Below are positions 22,272 to 38,376 of a stretch of 38,671 nt of DNA, in pieces (position 1 is the first letter of the stretch; each line of letters begins with the position of its first letter). Source of the stretch: an uncultured Oscillibacter sp. (GTDB taxonomy: Bacteria; Bacillota; Clostridia; Oscillospirales; Oscillospiraceae); contig CAJUQM010000027.1 in NCBI GenBank assembly GCA_910588005.1, forward strand, positions 1-38,671, read 5' to 3'. The position numbers were made by a program, and so were the translations under genes. The notes under the pieces are model-generated. The model ran no database searches, was not told the DNA's origin, and saw only the letters and a list, made by a program, of their open reading frames with translations.

Positions 22272-23639
22272 TTAAACGGTATGGGAGCGGACGAGGCGGA
22301 GAACGGATTCCACATGCCGCGTCGCCGGAAACATATCCACGGCGCAGGCCCGGTCGGCCCGGTAGCCGAACCCGGCGAAGATTTTCACGTCCCGTCCCAG
22401 TGTGGCGGGGTCACAGGAGACATATACCACCCGATCCGGCCCCATGCCGGCGATGGAGGCGGCGGTGTCCGACGCCAGCCCTTTGCGGGGGGGATCCACG
22501 GTGACGACGTCCGGCCGCAGGCCCTCTCGTTCCAGCTGAGCGGCCACGGCGGCGGCGTCTCCACAGAAAAACTCCACGTTCTCTATGCCGTTCCGGGCAG
22601 CGTTTTCCCGGGCGTCCGCCACGGCGGGCGGCACGATTTCCGCGCCGATGGCCCGCTTTGCGCGCCGGGCCAGGCACAGCGTGATTGTGCCGGTTCCGCA
22701 GTACAGGTCCAGCACAGTCTCCCGGCCCGTCAGGGCGGCAAATTCCAGGGCCTTGCCGTAGAGAACCTCCGCCTGGGCGCGGTTTACCTGGTAGAAAGAC
22801 GGGACCGACAGCTTGAACTCCAGGCCGCAGAGGGTGTCCATCAAGAAGTCCCGGCCCCAGATGGTGCGGTACCGGTCTCCCAGAATTACATTTCCGGGAC
22901 GGGTATTGATATTCAGCACCACGCCCACAGTTTGGGGGGCGGAAGCTTGGATGAGGGCGGCCAGCTCCGGTTCCCGGGGAAGCTGCTTCCCGTTGGCCAC
23001 CACGCAGCAAAGGCTCTCTCCTCGGGCATTGACCCGGACATAGACGTGGCGGATCAGCCCCTTGCCGGTGGATTCGTCATAGGCGGAAATTTTATATCGC
23101 CGCATCCAGTCCCCTACGGCTTTGGCGGTGCGGTCGGAGACTTCCGGCTGGATCAGGCAGCGGTCAACCGGGACGACCTGATGGCTGCGGGCGCGATAGA
23201 AGCCGATGGAGCCGCCGGGTCCCACGGGGTACTGGCTCTTGTTGCGGTAGTGAAGCGGCGCGCCGGCCCCCAGGATCTCCTCCACCTGTATATCCGTGCC
23301 GCCTAGGCGTTTCAGGGCGTCCTGCACCCGCTGGCGCTTGGCCCAAAGCTCCTCGGGATAGCTCAGGTGCTGGAAGTCGCAGCCGCCGCATTTGCCAAAA
23401 TAGGGGCATTCCGGCTTGGCCCGCTCAGGGGAGGGAGCATGGATTTTTACGATTTCTCCGGCGCTGCTGGATTTCATCACCTTTGTGATCCGCAGGTCCA
23501 CGGTCTCACCCCGGACAGCCCGGGGCACGAAGACCACGGCGCCGTCCAGACGGACGATGCCGCAGCCATCGCTGGAGTAGCCCTCCACGGTGCCGGTGTA
23601 AATTTTTCCCTTTTCCAGGGGACGGCGCAGGTTTTCCAT
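22272..23639 (-). CDS. rlmD: 23S rRNA (uracil-5-)-methyltransferase RlmD/RlmCD-like
   Basis: A 455-residue SAM-dependent methyltransferase of the RumA family. A TRAM domain (about 10-68) is followed by iron-sulphur ligands C78, C84, C87 and C161 (CPYFGKCGGCDFQHL ... DRCLIQPE). The SAM site VLDLYCGTGTITL is at 309-321, catalytic C409 in SCDPATL, and general base E444 in RHVES. It makes 5-methyluridine in 23S rRNA; in Firmicutes one enzyme (RlmCD) can modify two sites, so D versus CD is open. The frame extends to 23702, but GGAGAGG before 23639 sets the start MENLRRP. Confidence 0.92.
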   Translation of the reverse strand: MENLRRPLEKGKIYTGTVEGYSSDGCGIVRLDGAVVFVPRAVRGETVDLRITKVMKSSSAGEIVKIHAPSPERAKPECPYFGKCGGCDFQHLSYPEELWAKRQRVQDALKRLGGTDIQVEEILGAGAPLHYRNKSQYPVGPGGSIGFYRARSHQVVPVDRCLIQPEVSDRTAKAVGDWMRRYKISAYDESTGKGLIRHVYVRVNARGESLCCVVANGKQLPREPELAALIQASAPQTVGVVLNINTRPGNVILGDRYRTIWGRDFLMDTLCGLEFKLSVPSFYQVNRAQAEVLYGKALEFAALTGRETVLDLYCGTGTITLCLARRAKRAIGAEIVPPAVADARENAARNGIENVEFFCGDAAAVAAQLEREGLRPDVVTVDPPRKGLASDTAASIAGMGPDRVVYVSCDPATLGRDVKIFAGFGYRADRACAVDMFPATRHVESVLRLVRSHTV

Positions 23640-23662
23640 AGGCGGGTCCTCTCCAATAAAGT

Positions 23663-23956
23663 CTATAAAGTATAAAATGGAGTGCGAGAAGGGGATGGCC
23701 ACTGCCGCCTTTTTGCAGCTATGCGGATCACAAGCGCGAGTATGGCGGTGACTGTGGCCTGGACCGCTAAGAACAGCAGTCCCAAGCGCCGGCTCTCATA
23801 ATAGAGAAAGTCCCTCCAATAGACCAGGAGGAATGGAACTGTGGAGATGGGGACCGACCACAGGGCGTGCCTGGGCTGCCAAAAGAGGAATACCAGCAAA
23901 ATGGCGATGGGCGCCAGCACATAGACGGCCAAAAACAGAAGCGTGTACACAGCCAT
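23663..23956 (-). CDS. Small multi-pass membrane protein of unknown function
   Basis: A 97-residue protein with about three hydrophobic stretches (residues 3-24, 32-48 and 59-78) and a basic C-terminus. AGGAGG 8 bases before ATG 23956 fixes the start. It begins the transcription unit that continues with rlmD (23-base gap). No family was recognised. Confidence 0.7.
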   Translation of the reverse strand: MAVYTLLFLAVYVLAPIAILLVFLFWQPRHALWSVPISTVPFLLVYWRDFLYYESRRLGLLFLAVQATVTAILALVIRIAAKRRQWPSPSRTPFYTL

Positions 23957-23993
23957 ATCAAAAAACCTCCTGGGTACAAGACCGTACCGGAGC

Positions 23994-24023
23994 AAAAGCG
24001 GAAAGCAGCCGCCTTCCGCTTTT
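23994..24023. terminator. Hairpin terminator after the beta-CASP gene
   Basis: A 10-bp perfect stem (23994-24003 with 24014-24023) with a 10-base loop, whose arms end in A and T runs in both directions. It separates the metallo-hydrolase gene from the rlmD group; some read-through is possible. Confidence 0.7.
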
Positions 24024-24036
24024 GCCTGAGAACGCC

Positions 24037-25647
24037 TTAGAAATCCTCCCACTTTTCCAGCAGCAGCCGCAGCTGGTCGGCAAACTTGGCGACGGACTTG
24101 TTGTCCCGTCCCTTGCTGCGCTTGATGGACTCGTTGAGCATGGCGCCCACGGAGACCAGCCGCTCGTAGGCGGCGGAGGCCCGTGCGCCGCCGGGGGTCG
24201 TCTTGGAGACCTTCCGCTCCGGCAGATAGCCGGGGGCCAGCTGGGTGTTGGCTGCCAGGTCGTAGACCTCAGTGTATTGGGGCGCGTGGGCTTCAAGACC
24301 CATGCCCTCCAATGTCTTGGCAAAGAACGGGGCAACCTCCCGGTCACCGTGGACGACAAAGACGTGCTGGGGCTTTGGGTCGTGGAAGCCGCCGATCCAT
24401 TTGAGCAGGTGGTCCCGGTCGGCATGGGAGCTGAGACCCGTAAAGTTCTCCAGATGGGCCTGGACCGAGATCTCCTCGCCAAAGAGCTTCACGCTCTTGG
24501 CGCCCTCCAGCAGGCTCCGTCCCAGGGTGCCCTCTCCCTGGTAGCCCACAAAGAGGACGGTACACTCCGGCCGCCAGAGATTGTGCTTGAGATGGTGGCG
24601 GATCCGGCCCGCGTCGCACATGCCGGAGGCGGAGATGATGACCTTGGGGGTGGGGTCCTCGTTGAGGGCCTTGGACTCCTCACTGCTCTCCGTCAGATGG
24701 AGGTTGGGGAAGCGGAACATATTGGTGCCCTTGCGAACCAGCCACACGGCGTCGTGGTCCATATACCCCCGGAGATCGCTGTCAAAGATGGAGGTGGCCT
24801 TCTTGGCAAGGGGGGAGTCGATGTACACCGGAAAGTCCGGACAGGAGGAAACCATGTGCTCTTCCTTGATCTCCCGGATGAAGTACAGCAGCTCCTGTGT
24901 GCGGCCCACGGCGAAGGAGGGGATGATGACGTTGCCGCCCCGGGCCATGGTCCTGTCGATAATCTTGGCCAGGTTATCCGTGTAGCCCCACTGCTCCGGA
25001 TGGTTCCGGTCGCCGTAGGTGGATTCCATTACGACATAGTCCGCGCCGGTGATCTGGACCGGGTCCCGGATGACGGGCTGGTTGATGTTTCCGATGTCGC
25101 CGGAGAAGACGATGCTCTTCTTTACGCCGTTCTCTGTCAGGTCCATGGCGATGAAGGACGAACCCAGCAGGTGGCCGGCGTCGGTAAATTCCAGGTCCAC
25201 GCCGTCGCACAGGTGGATAAACTGGCCGTATTCACAGGTGTCCAGAAATTCGGGCACCCGCTCTGCGTCCGCCACGGTGTAGAGAGGCTCTGTCCGGGGG
25301 GCGCCGGAGCGCTCGCCCTTGCGGTTTTTCCACTCGGCGTCCTGTTCTTGGATATGGGCGGAATCCAGCAGCATGATCTCCAGCAGCTGGGCGGTGAGAC
25401 GGGTGGTGAGGATGCGGCCCTGGAAGCCCTGCTTGATGAGCATGGGAATGCGGCCGGAATGGTCGATATGGGCGTGGGTCACCAGCACGTAGTCGATGGT
25501 ATTGGCGGCAAAGGGAAATTCGGCGTTGGATACCTCGTCCCGTCCTTGCTGCAGTCCGCAGTCGATGAGGATGCGTTTACCATTGATCTCCAGGCAGTGG
25601 CAGCTGCCTGTCACGCATTGGTCCGCGCCGAAAAAGCTGAGCTTCAT
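24037..25647 (-). CDS. Beta-CASP metallo-beta-lactamase-fold RNA hydrolase
   Basis: A 536-residue protein. The zinc motif HAHIDH (58-63) follows the strand VLVTH, with further ligands in DAGHLLGSS and the SGDIG segment. The beta-CASP part carries MESTYGDR, PSFAVGRTQELLY, SASGMCDAGRIRHHL and the SSHADRD and VVHGD motifs of the CPSF-73/YSH1-type RNA endonucleases. About 60 extra residues at the end (residues 475-536, basic with a coiled appearance) are family-specific. It is distinct from RNase J in sequence. Target RNAs are unknown. Its start is just upstream of GGAGG (complement in 25652-25660). Confidence 0.9.
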   Translation of the reverse strand: MKLSFFGADQCVTGSCHCLEINGKRILIDCGLQQGRDEVSNAEFPFAANTIDYVLVTHAHIDHSGRIPMLIKQGFQGRILTTRLTAQLLEIMLLDSAHIQEQDAEWKNRKGERSGAPRTEPLYTVADAERVPEFLDTCEYGQFIHLCDGVDLEFTDAGHLLGSSFIAMDLTENGVKKSIVFSGDIGNINQPVIRDPVQITGADYVVMESTYGDRNHPEQWGYTDNLAKIIDRTMARGGNVIIPSFAVGRTQELLYFIREIKEEHMVSSCPDFPVYIDSPLAKKATSIFDSDLRGYMDHDAVWLVRKGTNMFRFPNLHLTESSEESKALNEDPTPKVIISASGMCDAGRIRHHLKHNLWRPECTVLFVGYQGEGTLGRSLLEGAKSVKLFGEEISVQAHLENFTGLSSHADRDHLLKWIGGFHDPKPQHVFVVHGDREVAPFFAKTLEGMGLEAHAPQYTEVYDLAANTQLAPGYLPERKVSKTTPGGARASAAYERLVSVGAMLNESIKRSKGRDNKSVAKFADQLRLLLEKWEDF

Positions 25648-25824
25648 AGGGAAAACCTCCTTGTAGATTTCTGTGAGATAGGGATGTCTGGTTATTTTAT
25701 ATCAGTGTATCACAAGTGGGGGCTGAGAACAAGGGCGGTATTCAGCAAAAGTGTCGAAAATTTGGGAGAGACGTCTCAATATGCGGGTGAAAAAAATGTG
25801 CTTTCTTTTTAACGGGACATGTGG

Positions 25825-25830
25825 TATACT
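25825..25830 (+). promoter_or_regulatory. Predicted extended -10 promoter for the 61-residue protein
   Basis: TATACT (25825-25830) preceded by TGTGG, an extended -10; the -35 region is poor. A perfect 10-base palindrome (25768-25777) lies about 50 bases upstream. Promoter identity is tentative. Confidence 0.45.
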
Positions 25831-25888
25831 ATAACCGGTATGCAAATTAGAGACCCGGAAACGGATAATCGAAAGGGGAAAGTTTGAT

Positions 25889-26074
25889 ATGAGCAAAACG
25901 GCAAGCATGGTTATGAAGATTATCGGCGCCAGTCTGGCTTTTGCCGCGGTGGTCTGCCTGCTGATCGGCGGCTGGCATGACCTGTCCGTAGGATGCTGCG
26001 GCATGAAGAACCGGCTGAGCAAGCGCTTTCGCTCCGAGTATGACGACTACGCAGACGAGGAGCTGTTCAGCTGA
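25889..26074 (+). CDS. Small single-pass membrane protein of unknown function
   Basis: A 61-residue protein: one membrane segment (about residues 9-29), a short cytosolic or external loop with a CC pair at 36-37, and an acidic, tyrosine-rich tail (SEYDDYADEELFS). GAAAGGGGA lies before the ATG at 25889. It has its own terminator and predicted promoter. No family was recognised. Confidence 0.7.
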   Translation: MSKTASMVMKIIGASLAFAAVVCLLIGGWHDLSVGCCGMKNRLSKRFRSEYDDYADEELFS

Positions 26075-26090
26075 CGGCTGGAGAGATGAA

Positions 26091-26128
26091 AGAGGCCCCG
26101 GTCCTTTTAGGACCGGGGCCTCTTTTTT
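26091..26128 (+). terminator. Strong Rho-independent terminator
   Basis: A 14-bp perfect stem (26091-26104 with 26110-26123), 5-base loop, then a T run to 26128. It isolates the small gene from rpoB. Confidence 0.95.
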
Positions 26129-26221
26129 AATGTCGGAAGCGGGAATATACGAAATTCCCGGCGCTGTGCGCCGGCAGTTTTAACGAGTGAGGTCTGCCCG
26201 CAGAAAAACCAAAATTTCACC

Positions 26222-26250
26222 TTGACAGAGCTGGCAAGGCGTGGTAAAAT
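26222..26250 (+). promoter_or_regulatory. rpoBC promoter
   Basis: Perfect TTGACA (26222-26227), a 17-base spacer and TAAAAT (26245-26250), with TGG before the -10. It predicts a start near 26257 and a leader of about 190 bases. Confidence 0.85.
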
Positions 26251-26256
26251 AAATCG

Positions 26257-26446
26257 CTTATATGTTAATGGGATACAACAACCCACTCTTATCCTTTTTT
26301 CTTAGCATAGCACATTTTCCATGGGAATACAAGAGTGAGACGGAGAAGTTTTAACAACTATACCGGGTGTATCATTAAACGGCGCTTTCGGAGAACAACG
26401 CGCGCCGCCGGACAGGGCGGCGCGGAAGAAAGGTGAATTTGAGAAG
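26257..26446 (+). other. Long rpoB 5' leader with inverted repeats
   Basis: About 190 untranslated bases precede rpoB. Two structures are visible: CACTCTT (26284-26290) with AAGAGTG (26331-26337), and a 9-bp GC stem (26401-26409 with 26416-26424) just before the ribosome site AGGTGA (26431-26436). No open reading frame of interest was found. A regulatory role is inferred from length and structure only. Confidence 0.55.
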
Positions 26447-30181
<3,735 letters not shown>

Positions 30182-30236
30182 TTTGGAATTCGCGACAGAC
30201 GCCGTATTCTGAATCATTGAAGGAGGAAATCGTACT

Positions 30237-34022
<3,786 letters not shown>

Positions 34023-34030
34023 AAACGGAA

Positions 34031-34065
34031 GAGACCCGCAGCCTGTGGCTGCGGGTCTCCTTTTC
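34031..34065 (+). terminator. rpoBC terminator
   Basis: A 13-bp perfect stem (34031-34043 with 34047-34059), 3-base loop, then CTTTTC. It lies 8 bases after the rpoC stop, facing the convergent lipoprotein gene. Confidence 0.9.
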
Positions 34066-34077
34066 ACCCGGTGCGAG

Positions 34078-34449
34078 TCAGGGACAGGGGATCCGAAAGG
34101 ACTGCTCACCGTTGGCCTCGCTGGTTACGGTGCCGGCGGGAAAGTAGATTACGATATTGCCGTCCGCGTCTACTTCAAAGGAGGTGGTCTCATCAATGGC
34201 GGCATAATCGGTCAGGGGTGCGCTGTCCGTGACAGGAAAATAACGGACATCAGGGGTCTTGTCCATCCGGTTTTCCATCTGCATGATAATGGTCTCCGCA
34301 ATGTAGGACTGGTAATCAGTGCCGCAGAGTTCTTCCAGTTTGGGTTCTGCGGCGGTGGGCGGCTCCTCCGGCGGCCGGGGTTCCGTGCCGCCGCATGCGG
34401 CCAGTGCCAGCAGCAGTAGCAGCGCCAGCAGGGAGAGAAGACGTTTCAT
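34078..34449 (-). CDS. Small lipoprotein of unknown function
   Basis: A 123-residue lipoprotein with signal peptide and lipobox LAAC (C19), a proline-rich linker (EPRPPEEPP) and a domain ending SFEVDADGNIVIYFPAGTVTSEANGEQSFRIP, which resembles the C-terminal part of DUF3298-type domains. AGGAGG precedes the ATG at 34449. It converges with rpoC. The DUF3298 link is weak and the function is unknown. Confidence 0.75.
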   Translation of the reverse strand: MKRLLSLLALLLLLALAACGGTEPRPPEEPPTAAEPKLEELCGTDYQSYIAETIIMQMENRMDKTPDVRYFPVTDSAPLTDYAAIDETTSFEVDADGNIVIYFPAGTVTSEANGEQSFRIPCP

Positions 34450-34612
34450 CAGGGATTCCTCCTTTATAGATGTTCTACAATGAATAGATGGTGAAGCGGC
34501 CTAAAAAGTTTGATTGATTCGTCAGAAATTGGAATAAATCGATGAAAAACGGCGGCGGGAGAGGCGAGGATTTGTGAAAGAGAAAAAATAAAGCCCCTTT
34601 CCTCAGAAATAC

Positions 34613-34641
34613 TTGACGATTGCGCCGCCTCATGCTATAAT
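34613..34641 (+). promoter_or_regulatory. str operon promoter
   Basis: TTGACG (34613-34618), 17-base spacer, perfect TATAAT (34636-34641) with TGC before it. One of the strongest promoters in the window; it drives the L7Ae-like gene and probably rpsL, rpsG and fusA. Confidence 0.88.
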
Positions 34642-34734
34642 TTCCAAATGCGCGGGTAGATTCCGCGAATTTTGACATGCAAATGGGATATTTCATGCTT
34701 TTCCCATAAAAGCGAGTATCAGGAGGAATTTCCC

Positions 34735-34974
34735 GTGATTACGGAACTTGCTTCGCAGGAAAAGGTGATCGGTGTGAAGCAGTCCCGGAAAGTGATTCGG
34801 GAGGGCCGTGCCCGCCGGGTCTTTCTGGCCTGCGACGCCGACCCGGCGATTACCGGCCCGGTGGCCGACAGCTGCGCAGAGGCGGATATTCCCGTACACG
34901 GCGGGTATACCATGGCACAGCTGGGGCAGGCCTGCCGCATTGCGGTGGGCGCGTCCGTGGTGGCGGTTCTCTGA
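34735..34974 (+). CDS. L7Ae/L30e-like kink-turn-binding ribosomal protein
   Basis: A 79-residue protein with the L7Ae fold pattern: KVIGVKQSRKVIREGRARRVFLACDADPAITGPVADSCAEADIPV and the ending CRIAVGASVVAVL. In Bacilli the orthologous position before rpsL is held by YbxF (RplGB), which binds kink-turn RNA. The GTG at 34735 is chosen because AGGAGG (34721-34726) lies 8 bases upstream; the frame extends to 34672 without support. It is the first gene of the str operon. Confidence 0.88.
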   Translation: MITELASQEKVIGVKQSRKVIREGRARRVFLACDADPAITGPVADSCAEADIPVHGGYTMAQLGQACRIAVGASVVAVL

Positions 34975-35095
34975 CATTCTCAGATCAATCCTGCAATTAT
35001 TTGGTTTTTTCGGAATAACCGAGAGGTTTTCCGCAAAAAATAAAGGCTGTCCGCAGTGAGCGGCTGCCAAAAATATGTAAGAAAGGAGAAATTCA

Positions 35096-35512
35096 ATGCC
35101 TACTTTTAACCAGCTGGTCCGTAAAGGAAGGGAGCAGGCGACCTACAAGTCCACTTCTCCCGCTCTGCAGTTCGGTCTGAACACCCTGAAGACGAAGACC
35201 ACCGATCTCCCCTCTCCCCAGAAGAGAGGCGTCTGCACTGCCGTGAGAACCGCTACTCCCAAGAAGCCCAACTCCGCGCTGCGTAAGATCGCCCGTGTTC
35301 GCCTGACCAACGGCTATGAGGTTACCGCCTATATTCCCGGCGTGGGCCACTCTCTGCAGGAGCACTCCGTGGTTATGATCCGCGGCGGCCGTGTCAAGGA
35401 CCTTCCCGGCGTCCGTTACCACATCATCCGCGGTACTCTGGATACCCAGGGCGTGTCCGGCCGTATGCAGAGCCGTTCCAAGTACGGCGCCAAGCGTCCC
35501 AAGTCCAAGTAA
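35096..35512 (+). CDS. rpsL: 30S ribosomal protein S12
   Basis: A 138-residue decoding-centre protein. K56 (TPKKPNS) and K101 (GRVKDLPG), equivalent to E. coli K43 and K88, are wild type, which predicts streptomycin sensitivity at this locus. A 13-residue insertion in the N-terminal region (about residues 19-38) is common in Clostridia. AAGGAGA precedes the ATG. Confidence 0.98.
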   Translation: MPTFNQLVRKGREQATYKSTSPALQFGLNTLKTKTTDLPSPQKRGVCTAVRTATPKKPNSALRKIARVRLTNGYEVTAYIPGVGHSLQEHSVVMIRGGRVKDLPGVRYHIIRGTLDTQGVSGRMQSRSKYGAKRPKSK

Positions 35513-35677
35513 GGACATCTGAAAGCTTTGCCGAACAGGTTTATATATAATGTATGTTTACCTCTTTGGCAGGCATCACAAGAGGCATGGCGCCGCCCCA
35601 GGTTTCAGGCAGCGCCGGGACAAATGCCTTTTGAGTACCTATGAGATCATAGAATTATTATGAAGGAGGGAAGCATA
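35513..35677. promoter_or_regulatory. rpsL-rpsG intercistronic region with possible RNA structure
   Basis: 165 bases without a gene. A composite stem can form from TGCC...AGGT with ACCT...GGCA around 35530-35574, and a second from 35589-35597 with 35608-35616 (5 + 3 bp around a single mismatch). In E. coli the S7 protein represses translation by binding the equivalent intercistronic region; whether this is so here is an inference. Confidence 0.4.
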
Positions 35678-36148
35678 GTGCCCAGAAGAGGTAATGTTCC
35701 CAAGAGAGAAATTCTGCCCGATCCCGTCTATGGCTCTGTCCTGGTGACCCGGCTGATTAACAATGTCATGCTGGACGGCAAGAAGGGCGTCGCGCAGAAG
35801 GTGGTCTATTCCGCCTTTGACCAGATCAAGGAGAAGGCCGGCAAAGACCCCGTTGAAGTATTTACCCAGGCTATGGAAAACATCATGCCCAGCCTGGAGG
35901 TCAAGGCCCGCCGTGTGGGCGGCGCCAACTATCAGGTTCCCATGGAAGTCCGTCCCGCCCGGCGCACCACGCTGGGGCTCAGGTGGCTGACCGCCTATTC
36001 CCGCGCCCGCAGTGAGCGCACCATGGCCGAGCGGCTGGCCGGCGAGATCATGGACGCCGCCAACAATACAGGCGCCGCAGTGAAAAAGCGCGAGGACATG
36101 CACAAGCAGGCCGAGGCCAACAAGGCCTTCGCGCACTTCCGTTGGTAA
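35678..36148 (+). CDS. rpsG: 30S ribosomal protein S7
   Basis: A 156-residue protein, the standard length, starting with GTG at 35678 seven bases after AAGGAGGG (35663-35670). The start PRRGNVPKREILPDPVYGS, the NNVMLDGKK segment and the RR.GGANYQVPMEVRP.RR motif identify S7, which nucleates 30S head assembly. The ATG at 35660 is part of the ribosome-site region and is not used. Confidence 0.97.
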   Translation: MPRRGNVPKREILPDPVYGSVLVTRLINNVMLDGKKGVAQKVVYSAFDQIKEKAGKDPVEVFTQAMENIMPSLEVKARRVGGANYQVPMEVRPARRTTLGLRWLTAYSRARSERTMAERLAGEIMDAANNTGAAVKKREDMHKQAEANKAFAHFRW

Positions 36149-36165
36149 GTTAGGAGAAAGACAAT

Positions 36166-38271
36166 ATGCCGAGAAAGACAGCTCTCGAAAACACCAGAAA
36201 TATCGGCATTATGGCTCACATCGATGCAGGCAAGACGACGACTACCGAGCGCATTCTGTTCTACACCGGCGTGAACTATAAGATCGGTGAGACCCATGAC
36301 GGCACTGCCACCATGGACTGGATGGCCCAGGAGCAGGAGCGCGGAATCACCATCACTTCCGCGGCCACCACCTGTTTCTGGTCTGGTTCCAAGAATCAGT
36401 TCAAGCCCACCCGGATCAACATCATCGATACTCCGGGCCATGTGGACTTCACCGTGGAGGTAGAGCGGTCCCTGCGCGTGCTGGACGGCTCCGTGACGGT
36501 TCTCTGCGCCAAGGGCGGGGTGGAACCCCAGTCTGAGACCGTGTGGCGTCAGGCCGACACCTATAAAGTCCCCCGCATGATTTACGTCAACAAGATGGAT
36601 ATCATGGGCGCGGATTTCTATCATGTGCTGGATATGATCGCCGACCGCCTCAAGTGCAACGCCGTACCCATTCAGCTCCCCATCGGCAGCGAGGAGACCT
36701 TTAAGGGCATCATCGACCTGGTGGAGATGGACGCCGATGTCTATTACGACGACTTGGGCAAGGACATGCGGGTGGAGCCGATCCCCGAGGACATGATGGA
36801 TCTTGCCAACGAGTACCGCGAAAAGCTGATGGATGCCGTCTCCATGTTTGACGATGAGATCATGGAGCTGTACCTTGGCGGCGAGGAGGTTTCTCAGGAC
36901 CGGATCCGTACCGCCATCCGCAAGGCCACCATCGCTAACGAGATGGTTCCCGTCACCTGCGGTACGTCCTACAAGAACAAGGGCGTACAGAAGATGCTGG
37001 ACGCCATCGTGGACTATATGCCCGCTCCCACGGATGTCCCTGCCATCAAGGGCGTCAACCCCAAGACGGAGGAAGAGGAGGAGCGTCCCTCTGACGACAA
37101 CGCCCCCTTCTCCGCTCTGGCCTTCAAGATTATGACCGACCCCTACGTGGGCCGTCTGAGCTTCGTCCGTGTCTACTCCGGTACGCTGAGCACCGGAACT
37201 TCCGTGCTCAACTCTACCAAGGGGCAGAAGGAGCGGATCGGCCGTATTCTTCAGATGCACGCCAACCACCGGGAGGATATTGAGACCATCTACTCCGGCG
37301 ACATCGCCGGTGTGATCGGCCTGAAGAACTCCACCACCGGCGATACGCTGTGCGACGAGAAGCACCCCGTCATCTTGGAGTCTATGGAGTTCCCCGAACC
37401 CGTCATCCGCGTGGCCATTGAGCCGAAGACCAAGGCCGGCCAGGAGAAGATGGGCGTAGCCCTGATGAAGCTGGCCGAGGAGGATCCTACCTTTAAGACC
37501 TACACCGACGAGGAGACCGGTCAGACCATCATCGCCGGCATGGGCGAGCTGCACCTGGAGATCATCGTGGACCGCTTGCTGCGGGAGTATAAGGTGGAGG
37601 CCAACGTAGGCGCACCCCAGGTGGCCTACAAGGAGACCATTAAGAAGGCTGTGGATCAGGATACCAAGTATGCCCGCCAGTCCGGCGGCAAGGGCCAGTA
37701 CGGCCATGTCAAGATCCATGTGGAACCCAACGAGTCCGGCAAGGGCTACGAGTTTATCAACTCCGTCGTGGGCGGCGCGGTGCCTAAGGAGTATATTCCC
37801 GCTGTTGATGCGGGTGTCCGGGGCGCTATGAACGCCGGCGTTGTGGCCGGGTTCCCGGTGGAGGATGTCAAGGTTACGCTGTACGACGGCTCTTATCACG
37901 AGGTGGACTCCTCCGAGATGGCGTTTAAGATCGCCGGTTCCATGGCCTTTAAGGAGGCTATGCGCAAGGCCGATCCCACGCTGCTGGAACCCATCATGAA
38001 GGTCAGCGTTATCGTGCCTGACGAGTATCTGGGTACGGTTATCGGCGATCTGAACAGCCGCCGCGGCCAGATCCAGGGCCAGGAGAGCCGGACCGGCGCC
38101 ACCCAGGTGGACGCCCTGGTGCCTCTGGCCAATATGTTCGGTTATGCCACCGACCTGCGGTCCAGCACCCAGGGCCGGGGACAGTATACCATGGAACCCC
38201 ACAGCTATGTGGAGATTCCGAAGAGCATCCGGGAGAAGATTGTGGATGAGCGTTCCAAGCCCCAGGGCTGA
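36166..38271 (+). CDS. fusA: Elongation factor G
   Basis: A 701-residue translational GTPase that drives translocation. G1 is AHIDAGKT (17-24), switch II is DTPGHVDF, and NKMD supplies base specificity. The later domains carry ARQSGGKGQYGHV (domain IV) and the GRGQYTMEPHSYVEIP end (domain V). Upstream AGGAGA ribosome site. Normal in length and composition; no fusidic-acid-type change is evident. Confidence 0.98.
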   Translation: MPRKTALENTRNIGIMAHIDAGKTTTTERILFYTGVNYKIGETHDGTATMDWMAQEQERGITITSAATTCFWSGSKNQFKPTRINIIDTPGHVDFTVEVERSLRVLDGSVTVLCAKGGVEPQSETVWRQADTYKVPRMIYVNKMDIMGADFYHVLDMIADRLKCNAVPIQLPIGSEETFKGIIDLVEMDADVYYDDLGKDMRVEPIPEDMMDLANEYREKLMDAVSMFDDEIMELYLGGEEVSQDRIRTAIRKATIANEMVPVTCGTSYKNKGVQKMLDAIVDYMPAPTDVPAIKGVNPKTEEEEERPSDDNAPFSALAFKIMTDPYVGRLSFVRVYSGTLSTGTSVLNSTKGQKERIGRILQMHANHREDIETIYSGDIAGVIGLKNSTTGDTLCDEKHPVILESMEFPEPVIRVAIEPKTKAGQEKMGVALMKLAEEDPTFKTYTDEETGQTIIAGMGELHLEIIVDRLLREYKVEANVGAPQVAYKETIKKAVDQDTKYARQSGGKGQYGHVKIHVEPNESGKGYEFINSVVGGAVPKEYIPAVDAGVRGAMNAGVVAGFPVEDVKVTLYDGSYHEVDSSEMAFKIAGSMAFKEAMRKADPTLLEPIMKVSVIVPDEYLGTVIGDLNSRRGQIQGQESRTGATQVDALVPLANMFGYATDLRSSTQGRGQYTMEPHSYVEIPKSIREKIVDERSKPQG

Positions 38272-38281
38272 TTTTGGGGTA

Positions 38282-38310
38282 TTGCTTTTTCCCGAAATTT
38301 CCTGTAAAAT
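38282..38310 (+). promoter_or_regulatory. Predicted tuf promoter
   Basis: TTGCTT (38282-38287), 17-base spacer and TAAAAT (38305-38310) in the fusA-tuf gap. It suggests that tuf has its own start in addition to read-through from fusA. Confidence 0.6.
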
Positions 38311-38376
38311 AAGCAGTGCTGAGGAAATTTGCATTGCTTGGAAGTGATTCTACAAATTGTTAGGAGGATAATTCAA

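Noticed and set aside
25768..25777. Perfect 10-base palindrome upstream of the 61-residue gene as an operator
   Set aside because: A palindrome of this size is expected by chance about once per kilobase, and no matching motif was seen elsewhere.
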